Notes: generated by a model from the sequence alone, not told the origin. A DNA stretch of 34,769 nucleotides from Bacteroidales bacterium (GCA_016926405.1 JAFGOQ010000135.1:1-34769); one strand, 5' to 3'; shown: positions 8,680-17,889, counted from the first letter of the stretch. Program-made: numbers and translations.

Positions 8680-10056
8680 ATGAAGACAATTTGCTTTTAT
8701 TTTCAGGTTCATCAACCTTATAGATTACGTAGATATAGGTTTTTTGATATTGCCGAAAATCATGATTATTTCGATGACTATTTAAATAAATCGATAATTC
8801 GCAAAGTTGCAGAAAAGTGTTACTTGCCAACAAATAAGCTGCTTCTTGATCTTATTAATGAGAGTGATGGAAAATTTAGAATAAGTTACTCAATTTCGGG
8901 AACTGCTATTGACCAGTTTGAGATGTATGCCCCCGATGTTTTGGAAAGTTTTAAGCGTTTAGCAGAAACAGGTTGTGTTGAATTTTTGTCTGAAACATAT
9001 TCGCACTCATTATCGTCGTTACGCAGTTTACCTGAGTTTACCAGACAAATTGAGCTTCATAGAAAAAAGATTCAACAACACTTCAATCAAACGCCCACTG
9101 TTTTTCGAAATACCGAGTTAATATATTCCGATAATATTGGAAATGACATTGCAAATATGGGATTCAAGGGAATGTTATCTGAAGGAGCAAAGCATATTTT
9201 AGGATGGAAAAGTCCAAACTTTGTTTATAATAATGCAATTAACCCAAAGCTAAAGTTGCTGCTAAAGAATTTTACCTTAAGCGACGATATTGCTTTTCGT
9301 TTTTCGAACCAAGCATGGGGAGAGTGGCCTCTTACCACAGAAAAATTTGTTCATTGGCTAAATTCAATCGATGAAGGCGATGAAATTGTTAACCTTTTTA
9401 TGGATTACGAAACCTTTGGTGAACACCAGTGGGAAGAAACGGGAATTTTTGATTTTATGCGTAATCTTCCTAAACGAGTATTTTCTAATTCTAACTTTGA
9501 GTTTTTAACTCCATCGCAGGCAATAGAAAAGCATCAGCCAGTAGCAAAAATGCATGTTCAATATCCAATATCGTGGGCCGACGAAGAGCGTGACCTTACT
9601 GCTTGGCTTGGCAATAATTTACAAGACGAGGCTTTTAATAAACTCTATTCGCTTTTAGATAAAATGAATTTTGTAATTGACCAAAACTTGCTTCGCGACT
9701 GGAAATATCTGCAGACAAGCGATCACTTTTACTATATGTGTACAAAGTGGTTTTCCGACGGTGATGTTCATAAGTATTTTAATCCATACGATTCGCCATA
9801 CGATGCATTTATTAATTATATGAATGTTTTGAGCGATTTTATGATGCGGGTTGATAAATATTTAGAAGAACAAAAAATTGATGTCCGTAATTATTCTTCA
9901 TCAGAAATAAGTCAGATGATTGCCTATTATCAGAGGAAAATTGATGAGTTTAATAGCCTTTTGAAATCTAAAAATGATGTTAAGCCTGATCTTATCAGAC
10001 AAAATATCCCTCGTAAAACAAAAGCTAAGCAAAGACAAGAAAAATATGTTGAATAG
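8680..10056 (+). CDS. GH57 family alpha-amylase / glucanotransferase
   Basis: This 458-residue GH57 enzyme starts MKTICFYFQVHQPYR, the HQP motif being the usual N-terminal mark of the family. The candidate nucleophile is Glu146 in VFRNTELIYSDN. The candidate acid/base is Asp242 in LFMDYETFGEHQWEETG. The family contains alpha-amylases, 4-alpha-glucanotransferases and branching enzymes. The length and the Bacteroidota-type neighbourhood favour a small amylase or glucanotransferase. I chose ATG 8680 over an in-frame start at 8524 because the family motif begins immediately after it and the longer version would overlap the preceding gene by 149 nt with unrelated sequence. There is no signal peptide, so it is cytoplasmic. 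Branching activity would fill the gap left by the absence of a GH13 branching enzyme here, but the sequence alone does not prove it. Confidence 0.9.
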   Translation: MKTICFYFQVHQPYRLRRYRFFDIAENHDYFDDYLNKSIIRKVAEKCYLPTNKLLLDLINESDGKFRISYSISGTAIDQFEMYAPDVLESFKRLAETGCVEFLSETYSHSLSSLRSLPEFTRQIELHRKKIQQHFNQTPTVFRNTELIYSDNIGNDIANMGFKGMLSEGAKHILGWKSPNFVYNNAINPKLKLLLKNFTLSDDIAFRFSNQAWGEWPLTTEKFVHWLNSIDEGDEIVNLFMDYETFGEHQWEETGIFDFMRNLPKRVFSNSNFEFLTPSQAIEKHQPVAKMHVQYPISWADEERDLTAWLGNNLQDEAFNKLYSLLDKMNFVIDQNLLRDWKYLQTSDHFYYMCTKWFSDGDVHKYFNPYDSPYDAFINYMNVLSDFMMRVDKYLEEQKIDVRNYSSSEISQMIAYYQRKIDEFNSLLKSKNDVKPDLIRQNIPRKTKAKQRQEKYVE

Positions 10057-10177
10057 TTTATTTGTTTTTGTTGAAATAGTGATTTAGCAAATTAAAGATT
10101 TAGCGAAGTTATCGAAAAATTGAAATGAATGCCTAATATCTGTTAGCTGTAACCAAATATCTAAAACCTGATTTAAT

Positions 10178-13100
10178 ATGTCAAACGAAACTAATATTCC
10201 CGATTATCTATTTGAAGTTAGTTGGGAAGTATGCAATAAGGTTGGTGGAATTCACACAGTGATTTCGACTAAGGCAACTACTTTGGCTAAGCAATTCAAA
10301 GGAAATCATATTTTTATAGGTCCCGATATTGTGCATCATGCAACTGAGTATCCAGAGTTTATCGAAGACGTTCAGCTTTTTAAATCGTGGCGCGAGAAAT
10401 CGGCGGCAAATGGTTTGCGCTTTAGAGTGGGGCGTTGGAATATTAAAAGCAAACCAATAGCTGTGTTAGTCGATTTCTCTAGTTATATTTCACAAAAAGA
10501 CTTCATACTAAGAGTTTTTTGGGACGAGTATAAACTTGATTCAATATCGGGTTCGTGGGAATATATTGAGCCTGCTCTGTTTGGATATGCAGCAGGTAAG
10601 GTTATAGAGAGTTATACTAGTTATTTTTTGAGTCGCAGTCATAAAATAGTTGCTCATTTTCACGAATGGATGACTGGTTGCGGCCTGCTTTATTTAAAGA
10701 CAAATGCAAAGCAAATAGCAACACTTTTTACTACTCATGCTACTGTTTTGGGGCGGTCTATTGCAGGTAATAATCTTCCTTTGTACGATCAAATAGATAG
10801 TTATAATCCTGAAATGAAGGCCCATGAATACAAGGTGGTTGCCAAGCATTCGTTAGAGAAAGTCTCGGCTATTAATGCTGACTGTTTTACTACTGTTAGT
10901 CAGATTACAGCATCGGAATGTAAGGCTTTTTTGTCGAAAGAGGTTGATATTATTACTCCTAATGGTTTTGACGATACTATTGTTCCCAGTGACGATGAGT
11001 ATAAATTGCAAAAAATTGAGGCTCGTGTGAAATTCCACGAAGTAGCCGAGGCTCTGTTGGGTTACAGTGTCTCTTACGATAGTATATTTTTGGGGACTGG
11101 TGGTAGATATGAGTTTAAAAATAAGGGTATCGATGTACTTCTTAAATCTTTGGCTAAATTAAATAGCAGTAAAACTTTAACTAAAGATATACTTGCTTTT
11201 ATTATGGTGCCTGCGGGGCATCATGGATCTAGAAAAGATGTGTTTCATAATTTAATGGATAATGATAATATTATTCAATTATCCAATAATCATATTTCGC
11301 ATTATTTATTAGATATCGACAACGACCCAATTCTTAATATGGCTAGAAGTTTGGGTCTAAATAATAAAGAACAAGATAGAGTTAAGATGTTTTTTATTCC
11401 TTGTTATCTTGATGGTTACGACAGGATATTTGATAAAACATATTACCAAATGTTGGTAGGTTTAGATATTACTCTTTTCCCTTCATATTACGAACCATGG
11501 GGCTATACACCACTTGAAAGTCTCGCTTTTAAAGTTCCAACATTAACTACTACCCTTGCTGGTTTTGGGTTATGGGTAAAAGATAAGTGCATCCAAGATC
11601 ATCCAGGTATTGAGGTGATTGAACGAACCGATTTTAATGAGGAAGAGGTTGTTAAGTTGATTTCAGAAAAAATTCTTTCGTTCTCGGAGTTTGATAGTAA
11701 TCGTAAACAAGAGATTTGTAACAATGCTTTTGATGTATCAAAAATTGCTCTTTGGGATAATTTAATAAACTACTATTATAATGCATTCGATATTGCTTTA
11801 ACAAAGGTTAGTGGCCGTATTGATAAGCTTACATATCAAGATAGAGAGGAGTTATTATTAAAACCATCTGTTGATATAGTTATTAGCAAACCCAACTGGA
11901 CTAGGCTTTTGGTGAAAAAAAATATTCCAAAGAAATTGGAGGCTCTGGATCTTTTATCGCGAAATTATTGGTGGAGTTGGAATCATGATGCAATAGATTT
12001 GTTTGAGAGTATTGATTCAGAATTATGGAGAGAAATAGGATACAATGCATTTCTGTTTTTGGAGAAAATTTCTTTGCGTCGATATTTAAAATTGTCAAAG
12101 GACGAAGAGTTTTTAAGTAAACTAAAAGCGGTTTTCGATAGGTTTAACAATTATATGAAATTGAAATCGGAGCAAACTGAACCTAAGATTGCTTATTTCT
12201 CGATGGAGTTTGGAATTCATACATCATTAAAAATTTATTCTGGTGGTTTAGGAATTTTAGCAGGCGATTATTTAAAGGAGGCAAGTGATAAAAATATAGA
12301 TATTATTGGTGTAGGATTGCTTTATAGGTTTGGATATTTTATGCAACAAATATCGTCAATTGGTCAACAGATACCTATTTACCAGTCGCAGGACTTCTCG
12401 AAAATTCCTGTTACTGCTGTTAAAGACAAAGATGGTAATATCTTAAAGGTTGTGATAGTTCTTCCAGGTCGAAATGTATATGTTAGAGTTTGGTTAGTTA
12501 ACGTGGGGAGAAATTATCTTTATTTGTTAGATACAGATTTAGACGAAAATATTCCAGAAGATCGTGTTATTACTAGTCAATTGTATGGTGGCGATTCAGA
12601 AAACAGGTTAAAACAAGAGTTAGTTTTGGGTATTGGAGGTATAAGAGCACTCAGAGCTATGGGGATAAATCCCGACATTTATCACTGCAACGAAGGTCAT
12701 GCTGCATTTACAGGTGTCGAACGATTGACTAATTTAATAAAAGAGGATGCTTTGTCATTTGACGAGGCTTTAGAAGTTGTTCGTTCGTCGTCGTTATTTA
12801 CAACGCATACCCCTGTTCCGGCTGGGCACGATACTTTTCAAGAAAGTTTGCTTCGTACCTACATATCTCATTATTCGCATCGCTTAAAAATTAGTTGGGA
12901 TCAGTTTATGAAATTAGGACGATTGAATCCAAATAACCTAAGCGAAAAATTTTCGATGAGCTTTTTGGCTACTAACCTTTCGCAAGAGATGAATGGAGTT
13001 AGTATGCTTCATGGTGATGTTACAAAACAGATGTTTAAAGATATGTGGCCGGGTTATTATCCTAATGAGTTGCATATTGGATATGTAACTAACGGTGTTC

Positions 13101-14419
13101 ATTTTTCCACTTGGGTATCAAAAGAGTGGAAAGAGTTCTGTATGGAAGAGCTTGGTGAAAATTTTCAGAGAAATTCTAATAACTGTGGAAGGCGTATTTT
13201 AAATATTTCCGATAATAAAATTTGGAATGTTAGAAAAATTCAAAAAAATAATCTGATTGCGTATATTAAAAAGCGACTTTTAGAGCCCGAAACTGTAAAA
13301 TTCGATAACCCAAAACAGATTATAGAAATTAGAAATAGCTTAAAAGAGAATGTGTTAACTATTGGTTTTGCTCGTCGGTTTGCTACATATAAAAGGGCTT
13401 ATTTGTTATTTACAGATCTTAAACGACTCAGTAAAATTGTTAACAATCCTAGCAGACCGGTTTTATTTATTTTTGCAGGAAAGGCACATCCTAACGATAC
13501 CGAAGGGCAGACGCTAATAAGGCGAATTGTTGAGCTTTCAAAAACGCCCGAGTTTATAGGAAAAGTAATATTCTTACAGAATTACGATATGGAATTAGCT
13601 AGCCATATGGTTCAGGGTGTCGATGTGTGGTTAAATAATCCTGTGCGGCCTATGGAAGCCTCGGGTACTAGTGGTATGAAGGCCGTAGTTAATGGTGTTT
13701 TGCATTTTAGTGTTCTAGATGGCTGGTGGGTTGAAGGATATAAACCCGATGCTGGTTGGGCTTTGCCTCAAGAACAGACATATAGCGATAACGAATTTCA
13801 AGATGCTCTTGATGTTGAAACAATGTATAGTATAATTGAGAATGATATTATTCCTTCATATTATCAGACAAATAGATCGAATATTCCAGAAAAATGGGTT
13901 GGGTATATTAAAAATTCAATGGCTCAAGTTGCTCCTAATTTTACTTCAAGTAGAATGCTATATGATTACGAAAATAAATTCTACAATAAGCTTTTTGTAA
14001 GGGGGAAACAAATTAAAGAAGACGATTTTAAATTAGCTAAAGATATTGTTGCTTGGAAAAAGTATGTATCGAGTAACTGGAACGATATTGAAATTGTATC
14101 TGTTAATCAAGTAGACACTTCAAAGGAGCCAATTGTTATTGGCGAAAAATATAAAATTGAAGTTGTATTAAAGTTAAATAGAATTGTTAGTAACGATGTG
14201 GGAGTAGAGTTGGTTGTTGCCGAATCTATCGAAGATAATAATGTGGTAGTAAAGTATACTCAAGAGTTTAACAATATAAAATCAGAAGGTAATATTGTTA
14301 CTTATTCTTTAGATATAATCCCTGAAGAACCAGGTGTATTCGATATAGGAATTAGGATCTATGCAAAAAATCCAAATCTTCCGCATCGTCAAGATTTTTG
14401 TTTAGTTAAATGGATATAG
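10178..14419 (+). CDS. GT3 glycogen synthase fused to GT35 alpha-glucan phosphorylase
   Basis: This is a 1413-residue, two-enzyme protein. Residues 1 to about 560 are a eukaryote-like GT3 glycogen synthase. It begins LFEVSWEVCNKVGGIHTV, the donor-binding loop, and carries FPSYYEPWGYTPLES with E-x7-E residues Glu439 and Glu447. Residues about 575-690 match the DUF3417 leader (LLSRNYWWSWNHDAIDLF). From about 690 the GT35 phosphorylase follows, with YFSMEFGIHTSLKIYSGGLG and the pyridoxal phosphate site EASGTSGMKAVVNG, Lys1168. A beta-rich tail of about 110 residues closes the protein. The synthase half adds glucose to alpha-1,4 chains. The phosphorylase half releases glucose-1-phosphate. Both active-site signatures look intact. 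It is the last gene of the glycogen cluster, 121 nt after GH57, with a strong hairpin 36 nt after the stop. Confidence 0.93.
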   Translation: MSNETNIPDYLFEVSWEVCNKVGGIHTVISTKATTLAKQFKGNHIFIGPDIVHHATEYPEFIEDVQLFKSWREKSAANGLRFRVGRWNIKSKPIAVLVDFSSYISQKDFILRVFWDEYKLDSISGSWEYIEPALFGYAAGKVIESYTSYFLSRSHKIVAHFHEWMTGCGLLYLKTNAKQIATLFTTHATVLGRSIAGNNLPLYDQIDSYNPEMKAHEYKVVAKHSLEKVSAINADCFTTVSQITASECKAFLSKEVDIITPNGFDDTIVPSDDEYKLQKIEARVKFHEVAEALLGYSVSYDSIFLGTGGRYEFKNKGIDVLLKSLAKLNSSKTLTKDILAFIMVPAGHHGSRKDVFHNLMDNDNIIQLSNNHISHYLLDIDNDPILNMARSLGLNNKEQDRVKMFFIPCYLDGYDRIFDKTYYQMLVGLDITLFPSYYEPWGYTPLESLAFKVPTLTTTLAGFGLWVKDKCIQDHPGIEVIERTDFNEEEVVKLISEKILSFSEFDSNRKQEICNNAFDVSKIALWDNLINYYYNAFDIALTKVSGRIDKLTYQDREELLLKPSVDIVISKPNWTRLLVKKNIPKKLEALDLLSRNYWWSWNHDAIDLFESIDSELWREIGYNAFLFLEKISLRRYLKLSKDEEFLSKLKAVFDRFNNYMKLKSEQTEPKIAYFSMEFGIHTSLKIYSGGLGILAGDYLKEASDKNIDIIGVGLLYRFGYFMQQISSIGQQIPIYQSQDFSKIPVTAVKDKDGNILKVVIVLPGRNVYVRVWLVNVGRNYLYLLDTDLDENIPEDRVITSQLYGGDSENRLKQELVLGIGGIRALRAMGINPDIYHCNEGHAAFTGVERLTNLIKEDALSFDEALEVVRSSSLFTTHTPVPAGHDTFQESLLRTYISHYSHRLKISWDQFMKLGRLNPNNLSEKFSMSFLATNLSQEMNGVSMLHGDVTKQMFKDMWPGYYPNELHIGYVTNGVHFSTWVSKEWKEFCMEELGENFQRNSNNCGRRILNISDNKIWNVRKIQKNNLIAYIKKRLLEPETVKFDNPKQIIEIRNSLKENVLTIGFARRFATYKRAYLLFTDLKRLSKIVNNPSRPVLFIFAGKAHPNDTEGQTLIRRIVELSKTPEFIGKVIFLQNYDMELASHMVQGVDVWLNNPVRPMEASGTSGMKAVVNGVLHFSVLDGWWVEGYKPDAGWALPQEQTYSDNEFQDALDVETMYSIIENDIIPSYYQTNRSNIPEKWVGYIKNSMAQVAPNFTSSRMLYDYENKFYNKLFVRGKQIKEDDFKLAKDIVAWKKYVSSNWNDIEIVSVNQVDTSKEPIVIGEKYKIEVVLKLNRIVSNDVGVELVVAESIEDNNVVVKYTQEFNNIKSEGNIVTYSLDIIPEEPGVFDIGIRIYAKNPNLPHRQDFCLVKWI

Positions 14420-14454
14420 TTCTGGTTAACCCATAAAATCAGGATTCTACCTTT

Positions 14455-14499
14455 AGAAAGTTTAATTACGAAGTTTTTCGTAATTAAACTTTCTTTTTT
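14455..14499 (+). terminator. Long-stem terminator that contains BlaI-type operator O1
   Basis: A perfect 18-bp stem (14455-14472 with 14477-14494) has the 4-nt loop GTTT and is followed by a T run ending at 14499. It lies 36 nt after the fusion gene stop and should end the glycogen transcript. The loop-proximal 16 bp (14467-14482) is TACGAA-N4-TTCGTA, the same dyad found again over the blaI start site, so the hairpin DNA doubles as a candidate operator. Confidence 0.85.
14467..14482. promoter_or_regulatory. Candidate BlaI-type operator O1
   Basis: TACGAA-GTTT-TTCGTA is a perfect dyad identical in its half-sites to the one at 14523-14538. The centres are 56 bp apart. It lies upstream of the blaI promoter. 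BlaI/MecI repressors bind dyads of this size as dimers. Confidence 0.6.
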
Positions 14500-14511
14500 A
14501 AATTATATCTA

Positions 14512-14519
14512 TATATTTG
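14512..14519 (+). promoter_or_regulatory. -7 promoter element of the blaI-M56 operon
   Basis: TATATTTG is an exact TAnnTTTG match, 38 nt before the blaI start codon. The expected transcription start, near 14525, falls inside operator O2. A TTTC at 14490-14493, 18 nt upstream, may serve as a weak -33 element. Confidence 0.7.
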
Positions 14520-14522
14520 TAT

Positions 14523-14538
14523 TACGAAAGTGTTCGTA
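14523..14538. promoter_or_regulatory. Candidate BlaI-type operator O2 over the transcription start
   Basis: TACGAA-AGTG-TTCGTA matches O1 in both half-sites and differs only in the 4-nt spacer. It begins 3 nt after the -7 element. A repressor bound here would block initiation, which is the usual autoregulation of BlaI-family genes. Confidence 0.65.
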
Positions 14539-14556
14539 GATAAAATTTAAACTGTT

Positions 14557-14943
14557 ATGCAAAAGTACAAACCAACCGAGAGTGAGTTAGAGATTCTGCA
14601 AATATTGTGGTCTGAAGGCGACTGTAATGTTAAGCAGATAAATGATATTCTAAACCAAAAGCGCGAGGTGGGATACACCACAACTTTAAAAACAATGCAA
14701 ATTATGTTCGATAAAGGTTTGCTTTCGCGCGAAAAAGATAAACGAACACATATTTATAAGGCCGAATTACAAAAAGAGGATACCGAAAATATGATGATAA
14801 GCAAACTTATGAATTCGGTATTCGAAGGGTCGGCAGTAAAACTTGTTATGCGTGCCTTGGGTTCGCAAAAAACAAGTACCGAAGAGCTCGAAAAAATTAA
14901 GAGTTTAATTAACGAAATTGAAAAAGAAAACAATAACCAGTAA
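14557..14943 (+). CDS. BlaI/MecI/CopY family transcriptional repressor
   Basis: This 128-residue protein has the winged-helix fold of the BlaI/MecI family. Its N-terminus YKPTESELEILQILWSEGDCNVKQIND is the typical first two helices. VGYTTTLKTMQIMFDKGLLSREKDKRTHIYKAEL covers the recognition helix and wing. The C-terminal third is the helical dimerisation segment that the partner protease cleaves or destabilises in the classic systems. The M56 protease gene begins 9 nt downstream, so the pair is an operon. Two identical dyads bracket its promoter and point to autorepression. The regulated target beyond itself is unknown. Beta-lactam sensing is not implied, since the partner lacks a penicillin-binding domain. 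Confidence 0.93.
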   Translation: MQKYKPTESELEILQILWSEGDCNVKQINDILNQKREVGYTTTLKTMQIMFDKGLLSREKDKRTHIYKAELQKEDTENMMISKLMNSVFEGSAVKLVMRALGSQKTSTEELEKIKSLINEIEKENNNQ

Positions 14944-14952
14944 TTATTGATT

Positions 14953-17622
14953 ATGGAATTTAGCTTTTTAACTGTAGAATTTCAGAAAGCAATAGGATGG
15001 TCGTTGGTACACAGTATTTGGCAAATATTGGTAATAGCTATTGTTCTAAAAACAGTTTTGTTAATCAGTCGTAAAAACACTCCAAGCCTTAAGTTTAATT
15101 TTATGTTGGCTTCATTAGTGTTTTCGCTGGTAAGTTTTGTTATAACTTTTTTTGTTGTATACACACCAGCTGCTGTTAACACCGCAGTTGTGAATACATC
15201 TAAGTTAATAGTTCCAAATATTGTATTTGCAAGTCAACCCCAGTCGGTTTTGGCAACAATTACATCCTTTATCGATGCCCATGTTAACACCATTGTTTTT
15301 ATATGGTTGATTGGAATAATGCTATATATTTTAAAAATAGTGTTTGGCTTTTTGTATGTCGAAAATATTAAACGGAATAGTACACCTATTAATGATAAAA
15401 CTTTCATTCAACTATTCGAAAAGCTTTGCCAGCGTATTGGAATTCTCCGATGCGTTAAAGTTTTAGAGTCGATGACAGTGAAAGTTCCTATGGTTATGGG
15501 GCATTTAAAACCAGTTTTGTTATTACCTGCAGGATTACTTACTGGAATGCCTTACAATCAGATTGAAGCTATTATGGCTCACGAGCTAGCTCATATTTAC
15601 CGTCGCGACTTTTTGGTAAATATTATAGTGGTCGTAATAGAATCGTTGTTTTTCTATCACCCCGCCATTTGGTGGATAACCTCTGCTATGGACGACGAAA
15701 GGGAGAAATGTTGCGACGATATTGCCGTAAAAATTATGGGCAGTAAACTTATCTATGCTAAAGCTCTTACTTCGGTTATTGAGAAAAGTATAGCTAAACC
15801 GCAAATGGCCTTAGCGTTGTCTAGTAATAAACAAAAATTGTATTTACGAATTTCAAGACTTTTAAAAGATAATAATATGAAAAGTAATTTGAGAGAAAAA
15901 ATGATTTTGCCAATAGCACTGTTGTTGGTAATATCGACACTTGCTTTTGCTTCTAACGTTAATAAACCAAACTCTACATTACAAAATGCTTTGCTCGATG
16001 CTTCGGCTAATATTGATAAGCAAGTTGATAAGGAAAAAGAAAAGTATCATTATAGTTTTGGATTAAGAGATTCTACTTCGTTGAAGGGTGCTAATGGTTC
16101 AAGTTCAACAATAACTTATAATAGTGGATTTACTATTTCAAGAACAGGAACCTACAAATGTTCGTCTGATAATATTGTTCATACATCGGAAAGCCAGAAT
16201 TTTGTTTGTATTGAAGGAAACTCAGATGGTCAATCAGTTATGGCTATTCTTGATGGAGATAAGTTGTCTCATTTAAAAATAAATAGTGAGATAATAGATC
16301 AGAAGGATTATTACAAGTATAAGAAAGTGGTTGATAAGTGTGTTAAGAAAGCATTAGCATCTGAAAAGAATCGAATAGTGGTTCCTTATAGGGTAAATAA
16401 TGACGATAGTTTTGGTTCTGATAACAAGGGACTTAATGTTCAGAAAACTCACACTAACTCAGTTGGAGTTACCGATGGTAAAAAATCTTCGTCTAGCTCT
16501 AGTCAGTTGGTTAAGGTAATTGCTAAAGATGATAGTAATATTGTTAGAAAAGTTTCTGAAGATATTGAAGCAAATAATGTAATTTACATTGACGACCAAA
16601 GTGGTTCAATGGTAATTAAGGGAAATAGTTTTAGTGTTGATTCTGTTGATTATTTTTCAAATGCTAGTCAGTATACGTCAATAACTCATAAGATTAACGA
16701 TAAAAATGTGCTTCTTGTTCTTAATGGAAGTTCTGTTGTTAAACTAAAAATAAATGGAAAAGTAATTCCTGAGTCGGATTACCAAAAGTATAAACATTTA
16801 GTTGATGAGTGTATAGACAAGTCGGATGATATAGTTAAAGAGGAAGAAAAAAAATCATCTTTATGTGAATTAAGCACCGACTCCGATGAGAATATCTTTT
16901 ACTCTTCTGCCCATAACGATTCTTACCTTTATTTAAACAAAACAATAAAGGGTGAAAGAGTAAAAGTTGCAATAGATGGAAACACTGTTAAAAAGCTCGA
17001 GGTTAATGGTAAAGTAATTCCCGAATCGGAATATAAAAACCATAAAAAGCTTATTAAAGAGTGTATTGAGTTGTCGGTTATGTCGGAGAAAGAAATTCGT
17101 GATGTTGAGAAAGATTTGATTAATGTAAAAGAGGATTTGTCAAATACCGAGATCGATTTAAAGGAAATTGAGGAAGATATTGAAGAGGCTCAAATATCGT
17201 TAAATAAAGATTTAAAAAATATTAAACTAAATCTTAATATAACTAGCGAGAAAGATCTTAAAAAACTTCGTAAAGAACTAGAGCGTGTTAAGAATATTAA
17301 GGTTATGAGTTCGGGAAATTCTACCAACGAAGAAAATATAGATATTGATGTTGAAGCAATAATGAGTTCGGTAGAATTTGCAATGAAAAATCTTGATATC
17401 GATAAAATTGTTGGTGATGTTACTTTGTCTCTTGATAATGTTAGCGAGATTAAAAGCAATATTGATTTTAACGAAATTAGTTTGAGTGTAAAAAAAGCTG
17501 GCAAAGAGATTAATACCGATAAAATTATTGTTCAAGTAAATAACCGTAACAATAAAATTAAGGCTATAGATATTAAAGAACTAGAAAAAGATATCGACAA
17601 AAAAGCCAAAAAGAAAAAGTAG
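14953..17622 (+). CDS. M56 (BlaR1-type) membrane metalloprotease with three-module sensor region
   Basis: This 889-residue protein has membrane spans near residues 10-34, 50-74, 108-132 and around 315-335, as in BlaR1 and MecR1. The zinc site HELAH is at residues 210-214 in IMAHELAHIYRRDF, followed by DDEREKCCDDIAV. The protease should inactivate the partner BlaI repressor on signal. In place of a penicillin-binding domain, residues about 340-710 hold three diverged modules. Each ends in a similar segment (LKINSEIIDQKDYYKYKK, LKINGKVIPESDYQKYKH, LEVNGKVIPESEYKNHKK). A charged coiled-coil stretch (about 710-800) and a basic KKAKKKK end follow. The signal is unknown. I prefer ATG 14953 to the TTG two codons upstream. 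A terminator lies 30 nt after the stop. Confidence 0.9.
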   Translation: MEFSFLTVEFQKAIGWSLVHSIWQILVIAIVLKTVLLISRKNTPSLKFNFMLASLVFSLVSFVITFFVVYTPAAVNTAVVNTSKLIVPNIVFASQPQSVLATITSFIDAHVNTIVFIWLIGIMLYILKIVFGFLYVENIKRNSTPINDKTFIQLFEKLCQRIGILRCVKVLESMTVKVPMVMGHLKPVLLLPAGLLTGMPYNQIEAIMAHELAHIYRRDFLVNIIVVVIESLFFYHPAIWWITSAMDDEREKCCDDIAVKIMGSKLIYAKALTSVIEKSIAKPQMALALSSNKQKLYLRISRLLKDNNMKSNLREKMILPIALLLVISTLAFASNVNKPNSTLQNALLDASANIDKQVDKEKEKYHYSFGLRDSTSLKGANGSSSTITYNSGFTISRTGTYKCSSDNIVHTSESQNFVCIEGNSDGQSVMAILDGDKLSHLKINSEIIDQKDYYKYKKVVDKCVKKALASEKNRIVVPYRVNNDDSFGSDNKGLNVQKTHTNSVGVTDGKKSSSSSSQLVKVIAKDDSNIVRKVSEDIEANNVIYIDDQSGSMVIKGNSFSVDSVDYFSNASQYTSITHKINDKNVLLVLNGSSVVKLKINGKVIPESDYQKYKHLVDECIDKSDDIVKEEEKKSSLCELSTDSDENIFYSSAHNDSYLYLNKTIKGERVKVAIDGNTVKKLEVNGKVIPESEYKNHKKLIKECIELSVMSEKEIRDVEKDLINVKEDLSNTEIDLKEIEEDIEEAQISLNKDLKNIKLNLNITSEKDLKKLRKELERVKNIKVMSSGNSTNEENIDIDVEAIMSSVEFAMKNLDIDKIVGDVTLSLDNVSEIKSNIDFNEISLSVKKAGKEINTDKIIVQVNNRNNKIKAIDIKELEKDIDKKAKKKK

Positions 17623-17651
17623 CATATCTTTTACTATATCTATAAAGTTAT

Positions 17652-17687
17652 AAAAGCCACTCAAAGCAATAATTGAGTGGCTTTTTT
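17652..17687 (+). terminator. Terminator of the blaI-M56 operon
   Basis: A perfect 13-bp stem AAAAGCCACTCAA/TTGAGTGGCTTTT (17652-17664 with 17673-17685), with an 8-nt loop, ends in a T run. The A-rich left arm means it could also act on the other strand. Confidence 0.9.
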
Positions 17688-17889
17688 ATATCTGTAGATA
17701 TGTAAGCTGTTAATTTGTTTATAAAAAATGTTTAATTCATTTTGATTTTTGCATTTTGTTATTTATTTTCATAACCGTTGTTTTAAATAGCTTTAACTAT
17801 AAGCTTAATAAAATAATATCTCTATTAAATTTATTTTTTAACTCTGGTTGGTGTCTATTTACAACACCACCTATCTAAAATGTAATAAT

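Noticed and set aside
14947-14952. TTG start for the M56 gene
   Set aside because: An ATG two codons later is the more usual start and changes nothing in the domain structure.
17190-17535. Two minus-strand open frames opposite the M56 coiled coil
   Set aside because: Biased codon use of the plus-strand coiled coil creates them; they have no start context, no family signal and overlap each other.
14557-17622. Beta-lactam resistance regulator (BlaI-BlaR1) in the strict sense
   Set aside because: No penicillin-binding sensor domain and no beta-lactamase gene lie nearby; only the family relationship is claimed.
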